Part shown: positions 1 through 7,754 of the stretch, piece by piece
Layout: each line of letters begins with the position of its first letter
Position numbering within the stretch: position 1 is the first letter of the stretch
Assembly: GCA_910589145.1 (NCBI GenBank)
Contig: CAJUSD010000001.1
Location: 62,001-126,000 of the forward strand
Direction: 5' to 3'
DNA: 64,000 bases
Source of the DNA: an uncultured Oscillospiraceae bacterium
GTDB lineage: Bacteria; Bacillota; Clostridia; Oscillospirales; Ruminococcaceae
Position numbers and translations under genes: made by a program
The notes under the pieces: generated by a model
What the model was told of the DNA's origin: nothing
What the model saw: the letters and a program-made list of their open reading frames with translations, nothing else
Database searches by the model: none

Positions 1-358
1 TTCCACGTCTGTTCCCAGATGTAAGGAAGCCAACAAACCAGGCGGGCAACCCCCTGACAAAAACGCTTCCAGGGAATGTTTCGATATAGAAAACGAAACA
101 AAGGAAATATAATATGCCTTCCGGTTTCCAGGCTGTTTTCCAGCCGGGCGGGAGGAGGTTTATGCTTTTTCCTGTTTTAAGGCCCCTTTACCAAGGGGAT
201 ATTATCTGCAGGGCAATTTTCTGCTCTGCGTAGAAAACAACATAAATTGTTTCTCAAAAACTGACTTTAAAAATTATAAATCAAAGTTTGAAAGAAAGTT
301 GGTTTTTGGACAGTTTCAATGTTGTTTGCTGTAAAAATTAGAACAGGAGAGTATTTTT
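1..358 (+). other. Leader and upstream region of glmS
   Basis: No gene is supported here. Two short hairpins are visible, one around 131-145 (GGCTG/CAGCC arms) and one at 183-198 (CCCCTT/AAGGGG arms with loop TACC). Neither is followed by a run of T, so they are not convincing terminators. An AGGAGA Shine-Dalgarno motif lies just before the glmS start at 359. The conserved core expected of a glmS self-cleaving riboswitch was looked for by eye and not found. A weak AT-rich promoter-like stretch (about 250-280) cannot be assigned firmly. Confidence 0.5.
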
Positions 359-2191
359 ATGTGTGGAATTATTGGATACAGCGGAAAGCTTCAGGCGGCA
401 AATGTATTATTAGAAGGACTCCGTAACTTAGAATATCGCGGTTACGATTCAGCAGGGATATCCCTGTTTACAAAATCCGGGCTTAAAACTTACAAAGCAC
501 AGGGAAGGTTGTCCCAGCTGGAAGCTTTGCTTGGGGAAAACCTTCCAGAAGGTCAATGTGGAATCGGCCATACCCGCTGGGCAACCCATGGCGCGCCGTC
601 AAATGTCAACGCCCATCCTCACGCCAGCGGCAGTATAACCCTGGTTCACAACGGGATTCTGGAAAATTATATGGAACTAAAAGAGGTTCTTTTAAAAAAG
701 GGGCGTGTGTTTGCTTCCCAGACGGACACAGAAGTGATTGCCCAATGGCTGGATGAAGAATATCAGCAGGCACATGAACCAATAAAGGCTATCCGCAAAA
801 CTTTAAAGGCTTTGAAAGGCTCCTATGCTTTGGGAATCCTGTTTGCAGAGCATCCTGGCGTTATATATGCAGTACGGAAGGACAGCCCATTGATTATTGG
901 TCTTGGCCAGGGGGAAAACTTAATTGCATCAGATATTACGGCGATTCTTACATATACAAGGGATTATCTGTTGGTTGAAGAAAATGAGATTGCCATGATC
1001 ACGCCAGAGCAGGCGAAGATATATTCTCCAGAAGGAGAACAACTGGTGAAACGCGAACCCTGCCGGGCTGACTGGGACATTGGTGCAGCACAAAAAGGCG
1101 GTTATGCGCACTTTATGCGAAAAGAAATTGACGAACAGCCCCATGCTTTAGAAGCAACTATTTCCCCTCGTGTGAATAACGGACAAATTGATTTTTCTGT
1201 TGACCATGTGGAAGATGCATTTTTATCCAATTTCCATTCCGTTCAAATCGTAGCCTGTGGAACTGCGATGCATGCCGGAATGATTGGAAAGCATCTGATT
1301 GAATCCCTTGCCAGGATACCGGTTTCAGTAAACATTGCCTCTGAATACCGGTACTCCAATCCTATTGTTGGAAAGGATGATTTGGTAATCATTGTTTCCC
1401 AATCTGGAGAAACTGCTGATACCCTCGCCGCATTACGGTTAGCAAAATTACATGGGGCGCGAACTTTGGCCATTGTCAATGTGGTAGGTTCTTCGATTGC
1501 CCGTGAAGCGGAGCGGGTACTTTACACCTACGCGGGACCGGAAATTGCCGTTGCCAGCACCAAGGCTTATTCTGTACAGACTGCCATGTTCTACCTTTTA
1601 GCATTACGGATTGCCTATCTAAGTGGGAATATGGATACAGACAAAATTTTTAGATATGTAGAAAAAATACAGGCAATCTCCCAAATGGTAAAAGATTCTC
1701 TGAAAACAGCCCCCATCTGTAAAGAAATCGCGGCGGATTTGGTAGATTCGTCAGACCTCTTTTACATTGGGCGCGGGCTGGATTACTGTTTGAGTTTGGA
1801 AGGGTCTTTAAAATTAAAGGAAATCTCCTATCTCCACTCGGAAGCTTACGCAGCCGGTGAACTCAAACATGGAACGATTTCTTTGATTACCGAAAAAGTT
1901 CCGGTAATTGCAGTTGCAACACAATCAAGCATATTGGAAAAAATGATTAGTAATATGCGCGAAGTGAAAGCCCGTGGAGGATTTGTCGTGGTGATTTGCC
2001 AGGCTGGAAGCAATATACCGGAAGATGCAGCAGACCGGGTAATTTACCTGCCGGATTCGGTGAAAGACGAATTGCTTGCTCCTTTGGCCGCAATTGTACC
2101 GTTACAGTTGATTGCATATGAAATCGCTTCCCTTCGGGGCTGTGATGTAGACAAACCGCGTAATCTGGCGAAATCGGTTACAGTAGAGTAA
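359..2191 (+). CDS. glmS: Glutamine--fructose-6-phosphate aminotransferase (isomerizing)
   Basis: This cytosolic enzyme makes glucosamine-6-phosphate from fructose-6-phosphate and glutamine, the entry step to UDP-GlcNAc and peptidoglycan. The 610-residue length is normal. The N-terminus MCGIIGY supplies the catalytic Cys2 of the class II glutaminase domain (roughly 1-230). Two SIS sugar-isomerase domains follow, with the SQSGETADTLAAL and STKAYSVQ motifs in the first. The C-terminus ends DKPRNLAKSVTVE, typical of the family. An AGGAGA ribosome site precedes the ATG. The gene stands alone and ends at a strong hairpin terminator. Base composition is AT-richer than the phage to the right, consistent with a chromosomal gene. 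Confidence 0.98.
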   Translation: MCGIIGYSGKLQAANVLLEGLRNLEYRGYDSAGISLFTKSGLKTYKAQGRLSQLEALLGENLPEGQCGIGHTRWATHGAPSNVNAHPHASGSITLVHNGILENYMELKEVLLKKGRVFASQTDTEVIAQWLDEEYQQAHEPIKAIRKTLKALKGSYALGILFAEHPGVIYAVRKDSPLIIGLGQGENLIASDITAILTYTRDYLLVEENEIAMITPEQAKIYSPEGEQLVKREPCRADWDIGAAQKGGYAHFMRKEIDEQPHALEATISPRVNNGQIDFSVDHVEDAFLSNFHSVQIVACGTAMHAGMIGKHLIESLARIPVSVNIASEYRYSNPIVGKDDLVIIVSQSGETADTLAALRLAKLHGARTLAIVNVVGSSIAREAERVLYTYAGPEIAVASTKAYSVQTAMFYLLALRIAYLSGNMDTDKIFRYVEKIQAISQMVKDSLKTAPICKEIAADLVDSSDLFYIGRGLDYCLSLEGSLKLKEISYLHSEAYAAGELKHGTISLITEKVPVIAVATQSSILEKMISNMREVKARGGFVVVICQAGSNIPEDAADRVIYLPDSVKDELLAPLAAIVPLQLIAYEIASLRGCDVDKPRNLAKSVTVE

Positions 2192-2213
2192 TACAGAAAG
2201 CAAAACAATAAGC

Positions 2214-2258
2214 AGAACCCCTTCGGTATAAAATGTCTTGTACCGAAGGGGTTCTTTA
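2214..2258. terminator. Intrinsic terminator between glmS and the convergent ECF gene
   Basis: A 15-bp perfect inverted repeat (arms 2214-2228 and 2241-2255, AGAACCCCTTCGGTA and its complement) encloses a 12-base loop. It is followed by TTATAT on the plus strand. It lies 22 bases after the glmS stop and 28 bases beyond the 3' end of the convergent ECF gene, so it probably serves glmS and may also stop the opposing transcript. Confidence 0.85.
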
Positions 2259-2285
2259 TATCTATTAAAATAGGAAATCCTGCTT

Positions 2286-2918
2286 TTACATTGAACTTAC
2301 ATTATTTTCAGCAGGCTTTGGCGGGAAAATCTTCATATAAACGCCGGATTTTTTCATAACTGTCATAAATACAGGCAGCAGTACAATCGACCCAATAATT
2401 GCCACAACTGCGTTTATTGTAGAAGAAGTCAATTTTGTAACCAAGCTTGCCAAAACCGCTTCCAAAGCATTTTTCTGCAAATAATAGCTGCTGATAAACG
2501 ATTTCCCCAGATACAGGATAATATAAGCAATTTCCCCCAAAACGCAGCCTAATACATTTTTGGGAATATTCTTCCCTTCTGCCCCGCCGCTGCGGGCAAT
2601 CGCGCCAGCAATAAAAGCCATAATAAATTTAAATAGGAAGGTAAAAGGCGCACCAGCCACAAAAGCAGGGTCAGTCAAATCATAAAACATTGTTCCAATT
2701 CCTGCAGCCAAACCGCCCCTGACGCCTCCCAAAAGCATACCGGAAAGCAGGCAAATCACATTTCCCAGGTGCATCATGGTTTTCCCCATTGGAGTAGGAA
2801 TATCAATTTTGATATAGATGGCGGCAAAGCAAAGCGCTGCCATAAGACCTACAACTACCACATCATAAGTACCAATCCTCTTTTTGGGGGAATTCTCATT
2901 TTGAATGGACATACTCAA
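2286..2918 (-). CDS. ECF transporter S component (substrate-binding membrane subunit)
   Basis: A 210-residue, very hydrophobic protein with about six predicted membrane segments, beginning after a short charged N-terminus. The stretch KIDIPTPMGKTMMHLGN followed by a Gly-rich membrane segment (LLSGMLLGGVRGG) is characteristic of the ECF-transporter substrate-specific subunits that capture vitamins or precursors and dock on a shared EcfAAT energising module. The substrate cannot be assigned, because neighbouring genes give no clue and no recognisable riboswitch was found upstream. The gene reads opposite to glmS and fbp and has its own promoter. A weak GAAAGAGGTG ribosome site precedes the start. 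Confidence 0.85.
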   Translation of the reverse strand: MSMSIQNENSPKKRIGTYDVVVVGLMAALCFAAIYIKIDIPTPMGKTMMHLGNVICLLSGMLLGGVRGGLAAGIGTMFYDLTDPAFVAGAPFTFLFKFIMAFIAGAIARSGGAEGKNIPKNVLGCVLGEIAYIILYLGKSFISSYYLQKNALEAVLASLVTKLTSSTINAVVAIIGSIVLLPVFMTVMKKSGVYMKIFPPKPAENNVSSM

Positions 2919-3224
2919 ACACCTCTTTCTAATAAAATAAGTTCTAATGCAGCTAAAATACTTTCCTGCGTCTTACAGCCTTATTATAATCAAAAAAAAG
3001 ATGAATCTGCAAATCCTGAAAAATGGGATTGCATCCCAGCGGAATTGGTAATATAATATAGATGTTCTGAATGTTTTCAGGATGATTTTAGATAAAAGCA
3101 ACATAAGAAACAGAACTTTTTCAGGCCAACGGAAGCAATACAGCAAATATTATTAATATTTTGTCAATTTAAGCAGTTTAATTATGCAATTCGCTGAAAA
3201 TATAGGACTTAGGGGGAAACTGTA
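2919..3224. other. Divergent intergenic region between the ECF gene and fbp
   Basis: About 306 bases without a coding region. The left half contains the ECF promoter described separately. The right half is AT-rich and ends with AGGGGG, the fbp ribosome site. A TTGTCA box about 60 bases upstream of fbp is followed after 16 bases by TATGCA, a weak promoter match. No riboswitch or RNA gene is recognised. Confidence 0.4.
2983..3012 (-). promoter_or_regulatory. Probable sigma-70 promoter for the ECF gene
   Basis: On the minus strand a -35 box TTGCAG (3012-3007) is separated by 18 bases from a perfect -10 box TATAAT (2988-2983). It lies about 65 bases upstream of the ECF start codon. This is assignment by sequence pattern only. 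Confidence 0.6.
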
Positions 3225-5207
3225 ATGATTATTGACCGCCAACAAATTACCAACCATCTGCGATACCTGCAAATGCTGTCCAAACAATATCCAACCATTC
3301 AGGCAGCCTCAACGGAAATCATCAACCTTCAGGCAATCCTCAACCTGCCAAAAGGCACAGAACACTTTATGTCTGACCTGCATGGGGAGTATGAAGCTTT
3401 CCGGCATATTTTGAATAATGCTTCCGGCTCTATCAGGGAAAAGATTGACATTTTGTACTCTAATACCCTTCCCGCTTATGACCGCGCGCTTTTGGCAACA
3501 CTGATTTATTACCCGGAACGGAAGCTGGAGGAAATCAAGCGGAATGTAGCGGATATGGACGAATGGTATCGCATTAATTTAAACCGGCTGATAGAAGTTT
3601 GCCGACTGGTCGCGTCAAAATACACCCGCTCCAAAGTGCGCAAAGCGCTGCCTGCTGATTACGCTTATATTATTGACGAGCTCCTCCATACAAACTATGA
3701 CGCTATCAACAAGGAAAAATATTATGAAAACATTATTACTACGATTATTGATATAGAGCAGGCGGATAACTTCATCGTCGCTTTGGCTTCCACCATTAAG
3801 CGTCTGGTAGTAGATCACCTGCATATTGTCGGGGATATTTTTGACCGTGGACCACGGGCAGATATTGTTATGGATTCTCTGATGGATCATCATTCTGTTG
3901 ATATCCAATGGGGGAACCATGATATTCTGTGGATGGGTGCAGCCGCTGGAAGCCGGTGCTGTATTGCCAACGTTCTGAATAACTCGATTACATATAACAA
4001 TTTGGAAGTAATTGAAACAGGCTATGGCATTAGCCTGCGCCCTTTAGCGCTGTTTGCAAAGGAACAATATAGCAATGTAGATACAAAATGTTTTTTACCA
4101 AAGAACCCCAATGAAGTCAGCTACAGGCGTAAAGACATCGAACTTGCGGCAATGATGCATAAAGCTATAGCAGTTATCCTGTTCAAGCTGGAAGGACAGG
4201 CAATTCTCCGAAATCCACAGTATCATATGGAGGAACGCCTTCTTTTGGATAAAATTAATTATGAAAAAGGCTCTATTGTAATTGACGGCAAGGAATATAA
4301 GCTCCGTGACTGCACCTTCCCCACTGTTGACAAAGAACATCCTTATGACCTGACCGAAGAAGAATTTGAGCTGATGGAACAACTGCGTTTCTCATTCCAG
4401 CGCAGTGAAAAGCTTCAAAAGCATGTTCGCTTTCTGTTTGCAAAAGGAGGGCTGTATAAGCGCTTTAATTCTAACCTGTTGTTCCATGGCTGTATTCCTA
4501 TGAATGAAGATGGTTCTTTAATGGAATTTGATACCCCCGAAGGGATTCTCAGCGGCAGGGCGTTTATGGACTATGCAGAAAATTGGGCGCGCCGGGGATA
4601 TTATTCCCAGGCTGGAACACCAGAACGCCAGTTTGGAAAAGATTTGATGTGGTTCCTATGGTGTGGGAAGCATTCCCCTCTGTTTGGACGGGCACGTATT
4701 ACCACATTTGAAAGGCTTTTGATTGAAGATAGATCCACCTGGACGGAAAAGAAAAACGCCTATTATACCTGTCTCAAAACTGGAGAGGACTGCATGAAAC
4801 TTTTGAAAGAGTTTGGGCTGGGCGGAAAACGCTCCCATATTGTCAACGGGCATGTCCCGGTCCGATCCAAAGAAGGGGAAAACCCAATCAAGGCAGACGG
4901 CAAGCTGATTGTAATTGATGGCGGTTTCTGCCGCGCCTATCAGCCTACTACTGGGATTGCAGGGTATACGCTGATTTATAATTCTTATGGTATCCGTATT
5001 ACTTCCCATGAACCCTTTGCAGGGGTAAACAACGCCATTAAAAACAATACCGATATTTTATCCACTACCAATATCTTTGAAACGGCGGATTCCCGCATCA
5101 AGGTAGAACAAACCGATATTGGCCAGGACATCAAGCGGAACATTGAGGATTTAAAACTGCTTTTGGCAGCGTATACCTTGGGCATTATCAATGAAAAACA
5201 CCGTTAG
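3225..5207 (+). CDS. fbp: Fructose-1,6-bisphosphatase, class III
   Basis: This gluconeogenic enzyme hydrolyses fructose-1,6-bisphosphate to fructose-6-phosphate. The 660-residue protein has the metallophosphatase signature of class III enzymes: MSDLHGEYEAF near residue 45, GDIFDRGPRAD near 203, GNHDILWMG near 226 and NGHVPV near 545. This form is found mainly in Firmicutes, which supports the host assignment. The product is also linked to glmS chemistry, because both handle fructose-6-phosphate. An AGGGGG ribosome site precedes the ATG. The gene is monocistronic. Confidence 0.97.
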   Translation: MIIDRQQITNHLRYLQMLSKQYPTIQAASTEIINLQAILNLPKGTEHFMSDLHGEYEAFRHILNNASGSIREKIDILYSNTLPAYDRALLATLIYYPERKLEEIKRNVADMDEWYRINLNRLIEVCRLVASKYTRSKVRKALPADYAYIIDELLHTNYDAINKEKYYENIITTIIDIEQADNFIVALASTIKRLVVDHLHIVGDIFDRGPRADIVMDSLMDHHSVDIQWGNHDILWMGAAAGSRCCIANVLNNSITYNNLEVIETGYGISLRPLALFAKEQYSNVDTKCFLPKNPNEVSYRRKDIELAAMMHKAIAVILFKLEGQAILRNPQYHMEERLLLDKINYEKGSIVIDGKEYKLRDCTFPTVDKEHPYDLTEEEFELMEQLRFSFQRSEKLQKHVRFLFAKGGLYKRFNSNLLFHGCIPMNEDGSLMEFDTPEGILSGRAFMDYAENWARRGYYSQAGTPERQFGKDLMWFLWCGKHSPLFGRARITTFERLLIEDRSTWTEKKNAYYTCLKTGEDCMKLLKEFGLGGKRSHIVNGHVPVRSKEGENPIKADGKLIVIDGGFCRAYQPTTGIAGYTLIYNSYGIRITSHEPFAGVNNAIKNNTDILSTTNIFETADSRIKVEQTDIGQDIKRNIEDLKLLLAAYTLGIINEKHR

Positions 5208-5303
5208 AAGGGATTTGATATCCCTATACGTGCCCCTCCATTTGATTTATTCTCTTCTGACAATTGACGATTAAATTCAATAAAAGGAAAAGAAGGAATC
5301 AAA

Positions 5304-5717
5304 ATGAGAAATATGAACGATCCCGCTTTGCTTGCCCAATGTGCCCGCATTAAGGAAATGATTCGGAAAATTGCTGCCGCCCCCAGATATCAAGATGACT
5401 ATTACGCCAAAAACTATCACCATTGGCAGCTCAGCCCTCCTGCTCAACTTCAGGAGATTGAAGAATTTGAGGAAAAAACTGGTATCGTGCTTCCTCTCGA
5501 ATATGTGTACTATCTGACACAGGTTGGCCGGGGTGGGGCTAGTCCGGGAACCTATTTCACGGATTTTTCATCTGACCAGCAGTTTGATGAGAACATCACC
5601 GGAATCTCTGAACAGTTGAGTTTTATCATGAACGAACAGGACTGGGAAAAAGTATATGGGGAACACAGGGATGAAAATCATCTAATCTTGTTGTCTAAAA
5701 ATATTATAACATTATAA
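5304..5717 (+). pseudogene. SUKH (SMI1/KNR4) family protein, 3' end lost at the prophage junction
   Basis: The 137-residue product has the SUKH N-terminal pattern (a helix ending QLQEIEEFEEKTGIVLP, then EYVYYLTQVGRGGASP). Family members commonly act as immunity proteins against contact-delivered toxins. SUKH domains usually continue past this point. Here the last codons (KNIITL) are read from the AT-rich repeat at 5702-5731, whose second copy lies inside the prophage at 7154-7183. I infer that phage integration removed the original 3' end. An AAGGAA ribosome site precedes the ATG. A weak AGGGAT/ATCCCT hairpin lies between fbp and this gene. Confidence 0.65.
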
Positions 5718-5731
5718 ATTCAAAAAGTCAA
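5702..5731. repeat. Direct repeat copy 1 (prophage left boundary region)
   Basis: This 30-base AT-rich segment matches 7154-7183 in the same orientation with two mismatches (28/30). It sits exactly where the host SUKH gene ends and GC-rich phage DNA begins, so it may be part of the attachment region. Both copies also read as near-identical promoters on the minus strand. Confidence 0.7.
5703..5731 (-). promoter_or_regulatory. Strong sigma-70 promoter reading out of the prophage end
   Basis: On the minus strand TTGACT (5731-5726), a 17-base spacer and TATAAT (5708-5703) form a near-consensus promoter. It would transcribe leftward, antisense to the truncated SUKH gene. It matches the promoter of the ADP-ribosylglycohydrolase operon closely. 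Activity is inferred only. Confidence 0.55.
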
Positions 5732-5734
5732 CGC

Positions 5735-6730
5735 TTATCCGAAATAATTTTCATGGAAACTGTGGGAAAAGGCTGTGTGCGCTAAGTCAAGCAGCCGGAT
5801 CGCCAGCGTGTTTGCGCCGCCCTGCTGGGTTGCGCCCTCGCTCTGATGGAACAGCTGGACGGTCTTTCGGTTCGGTGCGTTCTCCAGCCTGTTCACCCAG
5901 CGCAGGGGGATTCCGTTTGAGCCGTAGATTGCCCCGGCGAGACCGCCTGTGATTGCTCCGATGGTGTCTGCGTCCCCGCCCATGTTGACCGCTGCCACCA
6001 GCGCATCCTCGAAGCTGTCCGTGTCCCGGATGGCGTTCATGGCGCAGAGCAGGCTGGATACGCAATAGCCTGTCGGTTCGACCCTGCCAGCCGGGAGCAT
6101 TTCCCGAACGTCTGCCATTATCCGCTCTGCAGTTTCCTTTGCTTCCTTTGCGCTCATTGTGGGCGTATGGACGATGGTGTTAATTGCGGCTGTGTACCGT
6201 TGGACGGTCTTTGTGCTGTGGTCGTGCCAGTGCGTCATCTGAGCGATGTTCGCTGCCACTTCCTGCGCTTTATCCGGCTGGTAGTAAAGGGCAGGGTAGA
6301 CCGCCCTCATCAGGGCACCGTTCCCAGCTGTCCCGCCGTTGCTGGCTTTGTCGTGGCTCTCTGCGGCCTTATGCCAATCCGCAAGGTGCAGGGTGTCGCT
6401 CCGGCTCATCCGGGAAAGCACCGCCGCACAGCAGCCGCCAACGTCCTTTGGGTGCGTTCTGAACCAGCGCAGGAAGTTTGCTCCCACCATCTGGTAGGGA
6501 TTGTCCCCGTCTGCGGCGATCCCCTCTGCGACCGCCAGTGTCATCTGCGTATCGTCCGTGACTTCCCCCGGCTCGACACTCAGCCAGCCGCCGCCCAGCA
6601 TTTCCCGGACGGTTCCGTGCTTGCGCCGGATTTCCTTCGCACTCATAAATTCCAGCGGTGCGCCGAGAGCGTCCCCCACCGCCACGCCGAGCATTGCGCC
6701 CTCATGCCTGTTGATCATCTCGATTGCCAT
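5735..6730 (-). CDS. ADP-ribosylglycohydrolase family protein (DraG-like)
   Basis: A 331-residue protein of the ARH/DraG fold, which removes ADP-ribose from modified proteins or nucleic acids using two magnesium ions. Key metal-binding motifs are present: GDALGAPLEF near residue 19, VTDDTQMTLAVAEG near 57 and GGDADTIGAITGGLAGA near 250. An AAAGGAG ribosome site fixes the start. It is the last gene of a three-gene operon (51-residue protein, RHH regulator, ARH) with its own strong promoter, separated from the phage late operon by a terminator. That layout is typical of a moron expressed from the prophage. Its target is unknown, but the phage also encodes ADP-ribosyltransferase-like sequences (see findings). 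Confidence 0.88.
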   Translation of the reverse strand: MAIEMINRHEGAMLGVAVGDALGAPLEFMSAKEIRRKHGTVREMLGGGWLSVEPGEVTDDTQMTLAVAEGIAADGDNPYQMVGANFLRWFRTHPKDVGGCCAAVLSRMSRSDTLHLADWHKAAESHDKASNGGTAGNGALMRAVYPALYYQPDKAQEVAANIAQMTHWHDHSTKTVQRYTAAINTIVHTPTMSAKEAKETAERIMADVREMLPAGRVEPTGYCVSSLLCAMNAIRDTDSFEDALVAAVNMGGDADTIGAITGGLAGAIYGSNGIPLRWVNRLENAPNRKTVQLFHQSEGATQQGGANTLAIRLLDLAHTAFSHSFHENYFG

Positions 6731-6929
6731 TGCGTTTTTCTCCTTTCTTCAGTGCCGCCAGATAAAACTCTGCGGCTTCGTTCAGAAAATCCGAGCGGCT
6801 GAATCCGGGGGTGTCCTGCTTGACTTGGTACACATACTCATCAATCGCCGCCCGGATTTCTCTGTCCAGGTACATCGTGTACGCTGCCCTGCCGTCTTTC
6901 AGTTTTTTGGGTCTCCCCATCGCACTCAT
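6702..6929 (-). CDS. Ribbon-helix-helix (CopG/Arc-like) DNA-binding protein
   Basis: A 75-residue basic protein opening GRPKKLKDGRAAYTMYLDRE, followed by a two-helix segment (RAAIDEYVYQV, SRSDFLNEAAEFYLAAL). This is the layout of CopG/Arc-type repressors. It overlaps the upstream 51-residue gene by ATGA and overlaps the ADP-ribosylglycohydrolase start by 29 bases, so the three are translationally coupled. It is a candidate autoregulator of this operon. The promoter region contains an imperfect TTATAA-TG-TTATAA inverted repeat that could be its operator. An AGGGAGG ribosome site precedes the ATG. Confidence 0.75.
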   Translation of the reverse strand: MSAMGRPKKLKDGRAAYTMYLDREIRAAIDEYVYQVKQDTPGFSRSDFLNEAAEFYLAALKKGEKRNGNRDDQQA

Positions 6930-7081
6930 GCAACAATTCCCTCCTTCCGTTCCCGGCTGTCGATTTCAGCCTTTGCGTCCTTCAGACGGCTGTAAAGCTG
7001 TTTCTCGCCGCTGATCTTGTAGTAGTTGTAGCCGTGCCTGTAGGTCTTGACGATCTCGTAGCCCTTGTACTTGGTTCCCAT
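6926..7081 (-). CDS. Small protein, first gene of the ARH operon
   Basis: A 51-residue basic protein beginning MGTKYKGYEIVKTY, rich in Tyr and Lys. It is preceded by GGAGAAGGG and its stop overlaps the ATG of the RHH gene (ATGA). No family is recognised. The coupling to the next two genes and the promoter directly upstream support it being real. Confidence 0.65.
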   Translation of the reverse strand: MGTKYKGYEIVKTYRHGYNYYKISGEKQLYSRLKDAKAEIDSRERKEGIVA

Positions 7082-7153
7082 GAGCGTTGTCCCTTCTCCC
7101 CGTCTTGCCGATGGGTCAGCGTCAGTTTTCGGTTTGTTTGCTTTCGGTGTTTT

Positions 7154-7183
7154 TATTATAACATTATAAAGTTAAAAAGTCAA
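7154..7183. repeat. Direct repeat copy 2
   Basis: Second copy of the 30-base repeat at 5702-5731, differing at two positions. The two copies bracket the three-gene ARH operon (about 1.45 kb), so that module may have been duplicated or inserted at its promoter. Confidence 0.7.
7155..7183 (-). promoter_or_regulatory. Promoter of the ADP-ribosylglycohydrolase operon
   Basis: Minus-strand TTGACT (7183-7178), a 17-base spacer and TATAAT (7160-7155). It is the only strong promoter pattern between the late-operon terminator (7196-7245) and the 51-residue gene starting at 7081, so this unit is likely expressed independently of phage late control. Confidence 0.75.
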
Positions 7184-7195
7184 TGGCTTTTGCGC

Positions 7196-7245
7196 AAAAA
7201 AAATAATCCCTCCCCGATGCCCGGTGAGGGGCTGGGGAGGGATTA
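7196..7245 (-). terminator. Late-operon intrinsic terminator
   Basis: A 12-bp perfect stem (7204-7215 with 7234-7245, TAATCCCTCCCC and its complement) with an 18-base loop is followed on the minus strand by a run of eight T (7203-7196). It marks the left end of the leftward late transcript. The stretch 7246-7394 to its right has no gene and holds short G/C-run repeats that can also pair. Confidence 0.88.
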
Positions 7246-7394
7246 TCCTGTGTCTGCGCTTTCGGGGGCTTTCCGGGGGCTTTCATACCCCCTTATACCC
7301 CCCTCTGGCGCACCATTTTACCACAAATCTGCGGTTTTGCCTATCCTCAAAACCTGACAAAAAACCGCTGCTGGGGATTGTGGAAAGTGACAAA

Positions 7395-7754
7395 TCAGCC
7401 GGCCGGAAGGTCGCTGTCCGGGTCCTGGTTCCCGAAGTTGGACGCTTTGGCGGCTTCAAAGGTGATGCCGCCCTCCCTGTGGTCGCTCTTTGCCATTGTC
7501 AGGTAGAAACTGCAGACCGCGCCGTGTGCAGTCCACGGAAGCCCGACCATCGCCGAAAGCCAGGGCAGGGAAGCGTCAAACCCCTTATGGACGCACCACC
7601 CGGCGAGTGCCAGCCCTCCGAGCGTCACGATCCAGAGAAGCCGCCGCGTATCGTCTATCAGGCGTTTGGAGAATTCCTGTTCCTTCCCCTGCTTCCCTGC
7701 GGCGCGCTTACCGCTGGTGCGCCCTGTCCTGCGGCGTTGCTCCTGCCGGGTCAT
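7395..7754 (-). CDS. Small membrane protein after the endolysin
   Basis: A 119-residue protein whose ATG overlaps the endolysin stop (ATGA). A highly charged N-terminus (about 40 residues) is followed by two hydrophobic segments (LLWIVTLGGLALAGWCVH and LPWLSAMVGLPWTAHGAVC) and a polar tail. Its place as last gene of the lysis cassette suggests an accessory lysis or membrane protein. No family is recognised with certainty. Confidence 0.7.
   Translation of the reverse strand: MTRQEQRRRTGRTSGKRAAGKQGKEQEFSKRLIDDTRRLLWIVTLGGLALAGWCVHKGFDASLPWLSAMVGLPWTAHGAVCSFYLTMAKSDHREGGITFEAAKASNFGNQDPDSDLPAG

Noticed and set aside
1..358. glmS ribozyme upstream of glmS
   Set aside because: Many Firmicutes have it, but its conserved core motifs could not be found by eye in the 358 bases present.
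5208..5303. Terminator after fbp
   Set aside because: The AGGGAT/ATCCCT hairpin is short and is not followed by a T run.
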